From NCBI GenBank assembly GCA_001972305.1, contig BDDD01001980.1, positions 1 to 64,000 on the forward strand: a DNA stretch of 64,000 bases, given 5' to 3'. The notes under the pieces were generated by a model. The model had not been told where the DNA came from and made no database searches. It saw only the letters and a program-made list of their open reading frames with translations. Made by a program: the position numbers and the translations under genes. Each line of letters opens with the position of its first letter. Positions within the stretch are counted from its first letter, which is position 1. Shown one piece after another: positions 21,963 to 34,094 of this stretch. The DNA is from Cephalotus follicularis. Taxonomy: Eukaryota > Streptophyta > Magnoliopsida > Oxalidales > Cephalotaceae.

Positions 21963-24168
21963 TGTCACGCCCGGACCCAGCCCAGCTGGAATCCGTCATG
22001 CCCGCTACGAGGCCAAGCCTTCCAAAAGAGACTCACATCGTAGGTTCAGCAGAACAGAGTTTCAGAAAAGCATTTTTAAACAGAAAGTTCTTCAAAATAG
22101 AAAGAAAACAGGAAAGTTTCTTGAAAAACTTGGAAATAATTCTAACTCTTAAAATTTTATGAAAATCGGGTATGTAGTATTCGTTTATAGGACTATGCCC
22201 CCTGTAAAGAAAAATACAGTTTATAACACACTCCCGAAGGAGGAAACAGTTTGTAATGGGTTCAGCCCTCAGCAGATCACACTCCCGAAGGAGGAACAGT
22301 TTATAAATTGGGCTCAGCCCTCAGCAGATCATAATTTAAAACAGAAAACAAGAAACGGGTTGGGCTCTGCCTCAACCCTATTAACAAAACTTAAAATATG
22401 AATAGGGTTCAACCCTTTTTAAACAAAACCAAAACAGTTATATAAAAACATATGAAATGCAAAAATTTAAATACTGATGAAATTATGATATGCATGTTTT
22501 GACTCTGGTAGCATGCCCTTTTTGTGGTCTCACCTCAGCAGACAGACTGACTCCAGCTGACAGAATGCAACAGACTAACCTGTCAGAACTAAAAACAGAA
22601 AACAAAGGAGAGGGTTAGTCCACAGGACTAGTGAGATGGAACAAAAAGACTCCGCAGAGTTTTGCTCGCATATAAATATCTTTGCAGAAAAGATATAACA
22701 AAATATAAAACAACTGAAAACAGAAATTCAGAAACAGAAACAAAAGCCAGAAATCTGGTTTATAAAACCATTTAAGACATTTTAAACAGAATATAAATCC
22801 AAAACCAATTCTAAAACCGAAATTTCCAAAAGTCAACAGAAATTCATATCATTCCTTTCAAACAGATTAAATCCTCAGATTTTCATATATACATATATAT
22901 GATAGTAACAAAGTTTAAGCAGAAAAATATATAAAGATGCCATGGGGTCTACTAAGTAAGGTCGACGCCTGGACCCCACCGGGCCGAACGTCCAGCAGAA
23001 ATAGTGGTAAGGGCACCGTCATGTCCAAGCATCAACAGAAAGTCATACACGTGTAGACAAGCCTCTCATGGGCATCAGATACATATATATATACAATACC
23101 GAGATCGCCATGCATCTAAAGATATTTAAACAGATTTCAGAAAACAGAATTTCAGATTTCAGAATTTCGGAATACAGAGACTCATCCGAGTCATCAAAAC
23201 AGATTTAAAACAGATAAAGGAAATCATTTTCCTTATCATATACAGATATAGCAGAAAATAGTGTCATAGTATGACTATAACCGTGCGAGCATTTGAAAAC
23301 AGTAAATGAAAGTTTCAGATATTAAAACTTAAACATATTTCAGAACAGAAACAGATTCAGATTCATTAAGATACAGAAATCAATAAGTAAAACGTTCAAC
23401 ATTCAAACCATTAAAGAAAACCTCATAGTAAAAAGGTTTAAGAAAGGCGTTCCACTCACAGTACAGACGAGCGAGTCCCTCGACTAGTCGCCTCCATGGC
23501 CGACCTCAAAGGCAGGATCATCTGCCAACAGATAGACAGACATACAGACAACAGACCATCAGAACTCAGACAGACAACAGACTATCAGAACCTAAGCATG
23601 CACAAAACCGTGCAATGCGTTATGCAATGAAATACGTGCAAATGTCAGAAAACCATAACCGATTAATCTGGTTAACAGAACAGAAGTTCGATTATTAAAA
23701 CATCTTTTAAACCTCTTATTTAAAGTTGGTACCCTTGCCGGCGTCAGATCGGCACTGACGCCGGCGGCAGAAGGCATCGGCAGAGAGAGACGGGAGATAG
23801 GAGAGAGAGAGCGGGAGAGATGTGAGAGAGAGGCAAAAAATGAGAGGGATTTGGCATTTTCCCTTTATATATAACCAAAACAGATTGATTTTGTCCAGAA
23901 TTTAACCGATACGGACAAAAATTGGATATTTAGGACATACCACTTGGGCTATTTTTCCGAATCAGCAGTCTTTTCAGAAAAATATCATTTAATTTACGGA
24001 AAGACAAATTCATTTCTTATGCAGAAAACCATCAGAATAAAATCGTGAAAATTTAAATAATGTCGTGAAGCATATCATGAATGCCAGAAAACAGATTAAC
24101 AAACCGACAGACAGACAGAAGCCACGTAGGCTCACAGACACAGACCGTACAAGGACACGGATGTCACA
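21963..24168. repeat. solo LTR A (TGTCACG... type) inserted in T2, CTTCC target duplication
   Basis: About 2206 bp from TGTCACGCCCGG to GGATGTCACA, flanked by CTTCC at 21958-21962 and 24169-24173. It shares GGGTTAGTCCACAGGACTAG and the GGGCCGAACGTCCAGCAGAA block with solo LTR B, so they are one family. No internal genes. Inner features include a duplicated unit of about 52 bp around 22228-22332 (ACTCCCGAAGGAGGA...GCCCTCAGCAGATCA) and a GA-rich part near 23790-23835. The intact 5-bp duplication shows a single clean insertion followed by LTR-LTR recombination. Confidence 0.85.
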
Positions 24169-24884
24169 CTTCCTCTGGGCTTAAGGTTCCTCCTCTTCCT
24201 TCTAGCGATGCCTTATGCGCTCCTCTGCCCAAGCATGAAGATCCTCCCCAACCCTAGTTTCTCTTTACTGCTTTGATTTTGTAATAGTTTCTAATTTTTG
24301 ATGAACTTGTAATTTCTCCAATTAATAAATGAAAAAAGACCTTTTTGCATTCTCGGATCTTGTCTTTGATTAGCTCCTTGTATTGTGTGCTTGAACTCTG
24401 CATGTGTTGCCAATTCCCTTAGGAATTTTAACTTAGCCCGAGTTATTGACTCCTCATATATGTGATTGCTTAAGCTTGGTAGTCCTCGTAGGATACTTTA
24501 TTTCAAAAGTGTTTAATTAATTTTAACGTAGTCTTTACGAGTTTTGCTGTGTTCGTAGACTAAGGTCTTGGTCTGCTCGGACAAGTTCCTATGGGTTTAC
24601 CAAGCAGAGTATCGTCTGACCCATTAGATTTTAGGACAGGCCGACTGAGCTTGCAGTCCACATAGGGACACTTGTATTAAAGTGCTCAGTTCGACGAACT
24701 TGATCGTTGCGAGTTCCCATGGATTCATCTTTCAAGACACGACTTTAGGTCTGGTCGGTTAAGTTCCCATGGTGTTGCCGACCAGTGTTTGCTCCCTGGG
24801 GAGTCTTATTGCTTCCTTGGAAGTCTTTTGGTGCTCCTCAGAAGGAGTCTTTATTTCCTCTTTAAATTTCTGTACATCTTACAA
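24169..24884 (+). other. downstream region of the T2 antisense ORF, with AATAAA and hairpin units
   Basis: After the solo LTR the antisense module continues and then has a T-rich stretch with AATAAA at about 24323, a possible poly(A) signal for the antisense transcript. At about 24785-24860 there are three short units of the form GCTCCCTGGGGAGTC, related to the 25-bp minisatellite of T3 at 47441-47742. Confidence 0.5.
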
Positions 24885-25979
24885 TCATTGATAGTATTTC
24901 CTCAGATGCTCGGCATTCCAAGCTCTGTAAATCTCCCTGCCCCCCAGAGTTTCAAGTTTGAATGTTCCTGGGCAGAGGACCCTCTTGATTTTGTATGGCC
25001 CTTCACAAGCATGGGCTAGTTTTCCTCTGGTACCGGTTGGGTCTGCAATAGCCGAGTTGCGTAGGACTAGATCTCCTTGCCTTAGTGGTCTGGGGCTTAC
25101 TCTTCTGTTATAATAACGGCTCACCCTCTGCTAATAGGCTGCAACTCTGATAGTGGCCTTATCTCTGAGCTCTTCTACCAAGTCAAGGAGGCATCTAAGC
25201 CCTTCTTCATTATTATCTTCAGTGAAATGCACAACCATTGGTAACTGTACACCAATCTCCACCGGTATCATAGCTTCAGCTCCAAAACAAAGGCTTTATG
25301 GGGACTCACCAATTGTGGTCTGAGGAGTGGTTCTATATGCCCATAGTACGCTTGGTAGTTCCTCTGTCCATCTTCCTTTGCTATCTTCAAGGCGCTTTTT
25401 CAAGCCCAAGATGATTTCTCTGTTGATCACCTCAGCTTGACCGTTACTTTGGGGGTAGGCTACTGACGCAAGCCTATGCTCTATCCTCCACTCTTTTCAA
25501 AAATCACGGAAAGCCTGACAATCAAACTGTATACCGTTGTCTGAGACAATTGTCCTCGGGACTCCAAATCTACAGATGATCGATTTCCATACGAAACTCT
25601 TCGTGTTCTTCTCGGTAATTGTGGCTAGAGGCTCTACTTCCACCCACTTGGTGAAGTAGTCCACTGCTACAATGAGAAACTTCCTCTGGCCTGTCACCAT
25701 GGGTAGTGGTCCGACGAAGTCCATTCCCCATTGTGCAAAGGGCCACGGGGCCGTGATAGACGTCAGAGGTTGAGAAGGTCTTCTGCTTATGTTTGCGTTC
25801 CTCTGACATTTGTCACACTTTCTTACCAAGTCTATAGCATCTTGATGCATAGTCGGCCAGTAGTAGCCTTGCCTTAGTAGCTTATGAGATAATGTTCTGC
25901 CCCCCGTGTGGTTGCCACAAATTCCTTCATGGACTTCCCTTAGAACATAGTCAGCCTCTAAGGGGGTCAAGCATCTCAA
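24885..25979 (-). pseudogene. integrase region of T2
   Basis: The minus strand encodes a zinc-binding HHCC part (HEGICGNHTGGRTLSHKL, CDKCQRNA) and the catalytic core (WGMDFVGPLP, VDYFTKWVEVEPL, FGVPRTIVSDNG), with a C-terminal part (RPLRQGDLVLR, EGPYKIKRVL) at 24885-25124. In intact elements integrase inserts the cDNA into chromosomes. It is a fossil that is not continuous. It sits next to the antisense module, as in T3. Confidence 0.85.
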
Positions 25980-26018
25980 CCAAGGGAAAGAGAATGACCT
26001 TTTATAGAGGATCTCATC

Positions 26019-28382
26019 TCAGAATTGAAATCTGTTTGCTCTGTACACTAGTTTCCTTGCCTCTACGGGGTCCTCGGGTAGAATCCCATTCCTCACCCAT
26101 TTGATGAAGGGAGTCATCCAGTTTGGATCCTGTGGCACATCTATGTTCATTACATCTACTTCAGAGATGGAGGGCCTGTCCAGGTAGTCCACTAGCACGG
26201 TTTGATTTTTTACTTGCTCCTCCGCCGTTGCTAGTTTTGACAACTGGTCTGCTCGGACGTTTTCTGCTCTGGGTACTTTCAAAATCCTTAGAACCTCGAA
26301 GGCTAACTTCATACTCTGAAAATGGGATAAGTATTTCACCATAGGGTCTTCTCAGGCCTCATACTCTCCATTCGCCAGACCAACCACTAGTTGAGAATCA
26401 CTAGATGCCTCTATCTTTTGCACCTCCAAGTGCTTTGCGATCGTCAGCCCAGCTATCAGAGCTTCCCACCCAGCTTCGTTGTTCCTAGCTTTAAATCTAA
26501 ACCTCAAAGCATACTCTAATGTCCAACCATCTGGGATTGTCAATACCAGTCCTGCACCACTGCCGGTGATACAGGATGAGCCATCCACGGATAACATCCA
26601 AATCCCCTCCTCGTTCTCGGAAGGGTCCTCCTCTATACGCTCCGTAGGCGTATTATCTCCAACAAAGTCGGCCAGAACTTTTGATTTGATTGCAGGTCTG
26701 GTTTCGAACTTTACATCATACTCGCCTAGTTCTACTGACCACTTGATCAATCTGCCTGAGGTGTCAGGCTTTGCAAGAACTTGTTTGAGTGGTTTGTCAG
26801 TCAGAACCTTGATTGTATGGGCTTGGAAATATGGCCTTAACTTTCTGTCCGCGATGATCAGAGCATATGAGAACTTCTCCACCTCTGGGTACCTCCCCTC
26901 AGCATCATTTAAAGCCTTACTCACGTAGTATACTGGCTTTTGAACTTTCTCCTCTTCTCTAACTAGCACTGCACTCATGGCGCCCGAGGTGGTCACAAGG
27001 TACAAATACAAGTCTTCCCCATCTTTAGGTTTTGAGATCAGAGGAGGGGAAGCCATGTATTCCTTCAACTTGTTGAAGGCTGCTTGACACTCGTCTGACC
27101 TAGAAAATCCCTTGAAATCTCTAAGTACTTTGAAGAAAGGGAGGCACTTCTCTGCTGATTTCGACACAAACCTGCTCAGGGCTGCAATCTTCCCATTTAT
27201 TTTTTGAATATCCCTGATGGTTTGGGGAGGTCTCATGCTCTGTATTGCCGAGATCTTCTCTGGGTTGGCCTCTATTCCTCTGCTTGAGACCATGAATCCG
27301 AGGAACTTGTCTGAGGTGACCCCAAATGTGCACTTGGATGGATTGAGTTTCATGTTGTACCTCCTCAGCACCTCAAACGTTTCCTCCAAATCTTCGATGT
27401 GGGGGTCGATGTAGACCTCCATATTTCTCCCAATCTGAGGCTCAAAGATTTTGTTTACCAGTCGTTGGTAGGTGGCCCCTGCATTCTTCAGTCTAAAGGG
27501 CATAACCTTGTAGCAGTACATTCTTCGGTCCGTGATGAAAGCTGTCTTATTCTCGTTGGGCTCGTACATGGGGATTTGATTGTATCCCGAGTAGGCATCT
27601 AAGAAGCTTAACATTCCGTAGCCCGAGGTTGCATCCACCAACTGGTCTATCTTTGGGAGAAGGAAGTGATCCTTGGGACAAGCTTTATTGAGGTCTGTGA
27701 AGTCAATGCACATCCTCCACTTGCCATTAGCCTTCTTAACTAGGACTGGGTTCGCCAGCAAGTCTGAGTAATGAACTTCCCTTATGAACCCTGCTTGCAA
27801 GAGCTTGCTCACCTCCTCGACTATTTCATGCTGTTGCTCAGGGGCAAAGTTCCTCTTCTTCTGCCTGGTCGAAGGCCTCATTGGATCCACACTTAGCTTG
27901 TGAACCATGACATTTGGGCTGATCCCAAGGACCTCCTCTGCTGACCAGAAAAACATGTCTTTGTTATTTTGGAAGAATGTTATTAATTCCCCATTCTCCA
28001 CATCTCCAAGCTGTGAGCCAACTTGGAAGACTCTCTCAGAGTTTCCCTCTTCTAGGGGCACTTGGATCACGTCCTCAATAGGCTGCGAACGCTTAGGTTC
28101 CACGTCCCCCCTGAACTCCATGTTTGCAATTGGAAGTACCTTGTCCTTCCCTTTGTCCAAGATGGCAGTTTTATAGCACTGTCTTGCTACCTGTTGATAT
28201 CCTCTTGCTTCCCCCACGCCAAACCTTGTGGAGAACTTCATCAGCAAGTGTCTTGTCGACACTATTACCTCCATTAGGTTGAGCCCTGGTTGCCCAATTA
28301 TTGCATTGTATGGGCTTGGTGTATCAACCACCAGGAACGTCATTTGCACTTGAGCCTGGCATGCAGTCATGCCTGTAACCAC
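26019..28382 (-). pseudogene. reverse transcriptase, RNase H and second RNase H region of T2
   Basis: A long minus-strand stretch carries gypsy reverse transcriptase motifs (KWRMCIDFTDLNKACPKD, LDAYSGYNQIPM, MPFRLKNAGATYQRLVNKIF), then RNase H with YYVSKALNDAEGRYPEVEK and LTDKPLKQVL, then a second RNase H of the archaeal/plant type (LSVDGSSCITGSGAGLVL, EALIAGLTIAKHL, ASSDSQLVVGLANGEYEA). Two RNase H domains in this order are the known mark of the Tat lineage. The region is better preserved than most of the element but still a fossil. Confidence 0.88.
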
Positions 28383-28397
28383 GGACAGGTCGATGGA

Positions 28398-28713
28398 TCA
28401 TAGAGGATGGACTATCTCCCCTACGAAGCCAACCAGTGGGGTCTTCACGGGCTTCAGCTGATCGACTGGTATCCTCAACTGATCAAATGCGTGTTTGTAC
28501 AGGATGTCGGCCGAGCTGCCACTGTCGATAAGGATCCTCTTCATGGTGAAAAGCTCCACCAGAAGAGTTACTACCACTGGGTCATCGTGAGGGAGACGTA
28601 CTCCCTCGTAGTCCGCCTCAGAGAAGGATATAACCTCCTCATCTCCACCAGTCCTCAGCCTTTTGCTGTGATGAACCTGTTGCACAGTAAGGGACTGCCT
28701 CCCATAGGCTTTT
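28398..28713 (-). pseudogene. aspartic protease region of T2
   Basis: RILIDSGSSADILYKHAFDQL contains the D-S-G active-site motif of retropepsin-like proteases, between the Gag zinc-knuckle part and reverse transcriptase. Its role in intact elements is to cut the Gag-Pol polyprotein. T3 has the matching piece at 51517-51816. Confidence 0.8.
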
Positions 28714-31700
28714 CTAGCATTCTTGTGGTCGCGACCAGACGCGACCCCCCCCAGAGATGGTGTGGATGACACCTCTGGGTTGTTGCTGCTGCTGCTCCTC
28801 TTGTTGCCGAGGAGCCTCCTCTCTCCTTTGCTCCCTTCTTCCCTGGGGAGCATCTCTGTCCACAAACTTGCTCAGGTGCCCCTTCCGGATCAGGTCATCA
28901 ATCTGATTCTTCAACTGTCTGCACTCCTCGGTATCGTGGCCGTGGTCATGATGGAATTGACAGTATTTTTCCATGTCCCTCTTCTCAGCCGGGGACCTCA
29001 TCTTCTCGGGCCACTGGATGGGGACCTTGTCTTGCTCCACAACAAGTATTCTGGTGCGTGTGTCCAGGAGGGGGGTAAAGTTTTTGTAGGATGGGATTGG
29101 TGCTCCTCCCCTGGTCGAGTCCTCCCTTCGGGACAGCTTGTGCCTGAGGTCGTCATTTGTTAGGTCTGACCTCTCTTTCCTCTTCTCCTTCTTTCCGGGA
29201 GCATTTCGTTAATGCTCCCCTCTCTCCTCCTGATGGCCTGACCAGGGGGTTTTTTGTTTCCTGGCTGCCATCTCTTCCTCGGTATTGACATACTTTTCTG
29301 CTCTCTTCAGCAGGTCTGCCATATCCACGGCGGGTCTCTTCGGAAGAGAGAAAGTAAAAGAAGAGTTGTTCTTCAGCCTACTATTCAGTGTTGTCAGGGC
29401 AAAATATGGCTCTAGGTTCTTTACTGTGAGAGACTCCCTGTTGAACCTGGTGAGGTAGTCCCTCAGTGACTCATCTCTCCCCTGCACCACATTGATTAGG
29501 TGGGTAAAGTTCCTCCTCTGGGTGGTGCTGTTGAGGAACTTAGTGACGAACAGCTCCGTAAGCTGGTCAAAATCCTTCACTGACCTCTGAGCCAGAGTAG
29601 AGAACCATGACTGGGCGGCTCCAGTCAGTGTGGCCGGGAATCCTCAGCAAAGTGTGGCATCCGAGGTTTGGTGCACCAGCATAGTTTGAATGTAGGTGCG
29701 CACATGCTGGATGGGGTCCGTGGACCCATCGTATTTATCAAGGCTGGGGAGCCGGAACCCACTGGGGATACATTTCGTCATGATGTCGGCCGTGAAGGGG
29801 TGGGCACTAAGGTTGCGCACCTATGACAGATACCCCCTTGGCTTCTCGGCTCCTTGGAGCCTTCTCTCAACCTCGGCAAGCCTCATGTTCATCACTTGCT
29901 CCACATCCTCAATGTTCCTAGCTCTGCTAGAAACACGTGACCCTCTAGCCAATGTGGCTGGGCGGTCGATCCTGCTCCCCCGCACCGTTCCAACTCCGCG
30001 CGGAGCGTTGGAGCGCACTTGTTCCTCCTCTTGTCACACCCGACCCACCCGAGGCTGATGTGACCATCACATGGAAAGCTTCCTTTCAAAAACCTCCACG
30101 TGATATATAAAAACCAGTTTGAAAACTACTTAAAAACCGTTCAATCAATTTGAAAATCATAAAGTTGAACTTTTCTAAAAACTTTGAAAATAAATCTAAC
30201 TCTTAAATTTTTACGAAAATCGGGCATGTAGTATCCGTTTATCGGACTATACCCCCTGTAAAGGAAAACACAATTTGTAAAAATGGGCATAGCCCTCAGC
30301 AAGCCACACTCCCGTAGTAGGAAATTCACAATTTAAAGCAGAAATGATAAAAAGAAAAGTCGGGCTCAGCCTCAACCAACAGAAATAAAAGAACTGAAGT
30401 AAATTTAATATATACAAACATATATGGGAAACATATAAATAACTCTCCAAAATGCCCCAAATGCGTGAAATGCAGAAATGAGACATGCAGACTCGGTAGG
30501 TGTAGGTAGGTAGCTCCTCGTATACCTCGACAGACAATAAAACGGAAAATTAAGCTCGTCCCGAGAGCTGGACCACCGATCTCAAAACTGAAAGAAAATT
30601 TAAAACAAGGAGGGGGTTAGTCCACAGGACTAGTGAGATGAAACCAGAAAGACTCAGAATGCACTCGCTCACCTATACTCGAGTTTCAAAACAGAATTTA
30701 AAACAGAACTACAACAGAATAGTAAACAGAAGTAAAACATGATACTATCAAAATTAAATCAGAGTAATAACAGAAGTAAAACAGAGTAATACAAGTAATG
30801 CAAGGGTCCCTGATAAATAAAAATAATGACGCCTGGACCCCGTCGGGCCGAACGTCCAGCAGAAAGTGACGTAGGTACAGTCGTACCCACGTATCAACAG
30901 AGCTCGATACACGTGCAGAGATAAACCAATACGGTTGGTAACAGTATCATCAATGATCTAGGTCCCCGAGTGCATCAATAATGTATACTATTTAAAGCAT
31001 GTATTTAAAGCAGAAATCAAAATGACTTAAAAGTCTTTGCTATAAAGCTAGTTTATAGAAGACATAGGCCGTGAATACGGCTACTAGTTTCAATTCAATA
31101 GTTTATAACATAGATAAAAAGAATCTTCATAATTCAATAAAACATTAAAAGCGTTTCATAAATAGTAAGGTTAAAAAGAAAGTTCCACTCACAGTACTAT
31201 GTGCAACTATGCCTGACCGTCTCCACCCGACCCAGCAACAGGAGCAAGGTCCTCTGCCATATACAGACAACAGACAGATATATGCGCGTCAGACCAGACT
31301 CGACAATTAAGTAAACTCTCAAACACAGACTATGTGTGAAATGCTCAAGCAATGGAAATGCGTGCAGATGTCAGAGAACTATAAATGACCTATACGACCA
31401 AAAATAGCAGAAGTACGATTACAAAAACACTGTTTAAATCTCTCACAAAGGCCAATGACCTAAAATCTCTTGATGTTTTCTCAATTTATAACTTTTAAAG
31501 TCCAGATAAGTTTTTGAAACTATTAAAACTAAAATCCAGTGACAGTCCATTATCCAAGGTCCAAAAGAAACCCGGAGGGTTCTTAACGGTGCCGATTTTT
31601 ACAGTTAAAGTGTCTAGGATATCCGAAATACATTACAACTTTACAAACATATCAATTATGCTTAAAAACAGATAGTATAATGATTAAACGAAACGAACAC

Positions 31701-32869
31701 GGAAACCGATGCATCGGACAGAAAAACCAACATTAAAGAGAGACAATTTGAATCGTTCAAGGCCTTACCGAAGTCCAAATTGGACGAAACTTGAACCAGA
31801 AGGTCAGCAGAGGGAAAGGATCAAAATGGTGGTGGCGCCGTCGGGACGCCGCCGCCGGAGGATGGCGCGTACGTGGCACGCGCTGCCCTGCCGGTCTCGG
31901 TTGATCACGGGGCTGGCGCGGTTAGCTTCGTATCGTCGAAAGGAGTCGGGCTATGGTCTCAAAACTCAGAACGAAGCACGGAAAAGGGTTCGTCGGAACA
32001 GCACAAGCCGCGACCTTCCTATGGTTGTTTCATGCACTTCTGGTGGCCAAAAGACATTGCTCCTTCAGACTTTTTGGTAGGTCGGGAGAGGGGCTTTCAG
32101 ATGGTACTGGTGGGATCCCGGTCAGCGTCGGTCCACGGTGGTCAATGGCAGTCAACGACGATGGATGGCGGCGACTTTGGTGACAGAAGGAAGCCCCGGC
32201 AGAGAGGAGTCCAATGGTGGTGGTCTTGCGTCGATCCGATACCGGGAAGACTTTGAACAACAAGGCTAAAGTTGTATGGAGAGAGAGAGAGAAGGGAGAA
32301 GAGAGAGAGAAGAGAGATAGAGGGAAAGGCAAAAATGAGAAGAAAAAAGAGAGAAGAGGCTTTTATAAGCTACAACCCGACCCATCATCCGATCCTTGTG
32401 CCGATCGAACCCAAATTCATCAATGGACTGGTCACTTGATATTTTTATCAGTTTAACAAATATAAGTAGTTTTTGTATGGAAAAGCAGACAGAATACAAT
32501 ATCAGTAAAGTACGCGAATTTACGGAAAACTTTGAAAGCAGTTTGGAAAGAGAGAAGAAAAAAATTCTAATTGATCATAGCTATAATTTCTTAAGTAGTA
32601 TAAATTTGTATAACTTGAGTAATATATATGATATGTCATGTATGTCAATCATGAAATTATGCGACTCACTGACAGACAGAAAGCCACTTGGCTCACAGGG
32701 ACAAGGTCAAAAATTGACTGGGACACGGGTGTCACACCTCTGCTCCCCTGGCTTCCTCTTGAGGATCCATATTCATGGCATGGTACTCAGGGCGCACTCT
32801 TCTGGGATCGTTAGGCTGATCTCGGGTAGTTGAGGACTCCGCCCGCTGAGATGCATTGATCTCAGGTCT
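28714..32869 (-). pseudogene. gag region of T2, interrupted by solo LTR B
   Basis: The minus strand shows a zinc-knuckle-like segment (YCQFHHDHGHDTEECRQL, about 28912-28971), a capsid-like Gag core (LTELFVTKFLNSTTQRRNF, GRDESLRDYLTRFNRESL) and an Arg/Gly/Pro-rich N-terminal part. The solo LTR at 30032-32736 lies within it. It resembles gag of T1 and T3. It is a fossil and not one frame. Confidence 0.8.
30032..32736. repeat. solo LTR B (TGTCACA... type) inserted in T2, CCTCT target duplication
   Basis: About 2705 bp from TGTCACACCCGACC to GGGTGTCACA, flanked by CCTCT at 30027-30031 and 32737-32741. It shares several blocks with solo LTR A, including CTGGACCCCRYCGGGCCGAA and the GTTAGTCCACAGGACTAGTG stretch. 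The GC-rich open stretches at 31709-32256 are not conserved in LTR A and are not taken as genes. GA-rich repeats lie at about 32278-32350. Confidence 0.85.
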
Positions 32870-32903
32870 CCTTGTTATATTAATAAACTTTTTTCCCATA
32901 TCA
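32870..32903 (-). repeat. outer end of the 5' LTR of T2
   Basis: The last bases before 32903 match the right-hand end of the 3' LTR (TTATATTAATAAACTTTTT, then CCCATATCA at 18950-18978). This marks the right border of the element. Confidence 0.65.
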
Positions 32904-33174
32904 ACAACCATTATAAAAATTGTTGTTGAGTTTGTACTAGAAAAAATATCACTTTAAAATATCGTTATCCAAATTTTCATCATTTCATATGGCTGTGTAG
33001 ATCAGTCAAATAAATTACGGTTAAAAAGCGATGCTAAATAACTGTTATGCTTAGTTTGTCTTTTTCATAGCCCAATATTATCTCTAAAGAGCCCCACACA
33101 ACTATTGACCAAAAAAATGAAAAAACTATCCAGATTAATTAGGACCATTGAGTAGTGCACACACACACACGACC

Positions 33175-33352
33175 AGGAACGGATCTAGCCATGGAAGTTT
33201 GGGGGGGTCAAACCAAAAATTTTAAATAATTGGGAGGGCCTAAAAAAAAATTTCCCTATAAATTTTTTATTTTATTTTTTATAGGTAAAAATTTAAAAAA
33301 AAATTCATTGAGGGGCCAGCGCCCCTGTGGGCCCCCCCTAAATCTATCTATG
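33175..33352. mobile_element. MITE-like non-autonomous DNA element (GGATCTAG...CCCCCCTAAATC type)
   Basis: AGGAACGGATCTAGCC at one end and CCCCTAAATCTATCTATGCA at the other form imperfect inverted ends around a G-run/A-run interior (GGGGGGGTCAAACC, GAGGGGCCAGCGCCCC). This pattern is a familiar dispersed plant element. Target duplication not clear. Confidence 0.5.
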
Positions 33353-34094
33353 CACATGACTCTTGTATGTAATACCTATAAATGCGGGCAATGCTTCTAA
33401 TGAGAGGTGATCTCTCCTTTTCTTTTGGAGTTTAGGCTATCCTATTTATACTCAAACCTAAATTAAGTGAGATATTCCAACTTCAAACTACCTTATCAAG
33501 TGCATACATAAATTTTTTATGTTTTATTTAAAACCTATGGCATATATGTATCTAGTTAATTTAAGCTGCTATATATTTTGAAATATCAACTTATCTCATA
33601 TTAATTGGATATAAATTGTATGTTCATTATAAATATTTTGATACTTTTCCTTCTCACAAACATATTTGGAGTTGGACACCAACATAATATTGAGTCAAGC
33701 AGACCCATATACGATTAATTGTTCGATACAATTTTTCACATGGACTCAATTGTCTGATATTATTCTCTGTAGGGGCCCAATATTCGTTTATTCGCCTTGC
33801 ACGTAATGGGTTCTTTGTATGGTCCAATATTCGTTTCTTTACGTTGCACGTGAGGGTAAGTGTTGAAATATAAACTTATCTCGTATCAGTTATATAAAAA
33901 GGACATGTCTATTATAAATATTTGGACTTTTGTCAATTGTTAGCGAGAGATGAGGAGTTAGCACGGAGGGGAGAGCGTCACTATTACAACGGGACCTGTG
34001 GGAGGAGTAACAACCACACAGGGACCTCCAAATGAGACACAAACATCAATTTTATTAAATGATCACCACTCATAGAATTAGCGTACTTGAACCC
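33353..34094. other. spacer with a diverged direct repeat of LTR-like sequence
   Basis: TGAAATATCAACTTATCTCATA at about 33577 and TGAAATATAAACTTATCTCGTA at about 33863 head two related stretches, each followed by ATTATAAATATTTKGA. The words CCAATATTCGTTT recur at about 33778 and 33821. The ATAAATATTTGGACTTTT piece occurs again at about 38551, beyond copia element C2. It may be remains of an older LTR element in which C2 sits. No gene seen. Confidence 0.4.

Larger units (their letters stand above)
18070..32903 (-). mobile_element. Tat-lineage Ty3/gypsy element T2 with antisense ORF and two nested solo LTRs
   Basis: The element reads on the minus strand: gag, protease, reverse transcriptase, RNase H, a second RNase H, integrase, then a region with an ORF on the opposite strand, then the 3' LTR at the left. 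The second RNase H and the extra ORF are hallmarks of the Tat lineage. Flanks ATAAC and ACAAC agree at four of five bases. Without its two insertions (21963-24168 and 30032-32736) the element is about 9.9 kb, like T3. It is a fossil with several breaks, and little of the 5' LTR is left, so LTR dating is not possible. It predates both solo LTRs. Confidence 0.85.

Noticed and set aside
31709-32256. Three overlapping plus-strand open frames of 76-127 codons
   Set aside because: They lie within solo LTR B in GC-rich sequence, overlap each other in different frames and have no known domain; solo LTR A shows no such frames.
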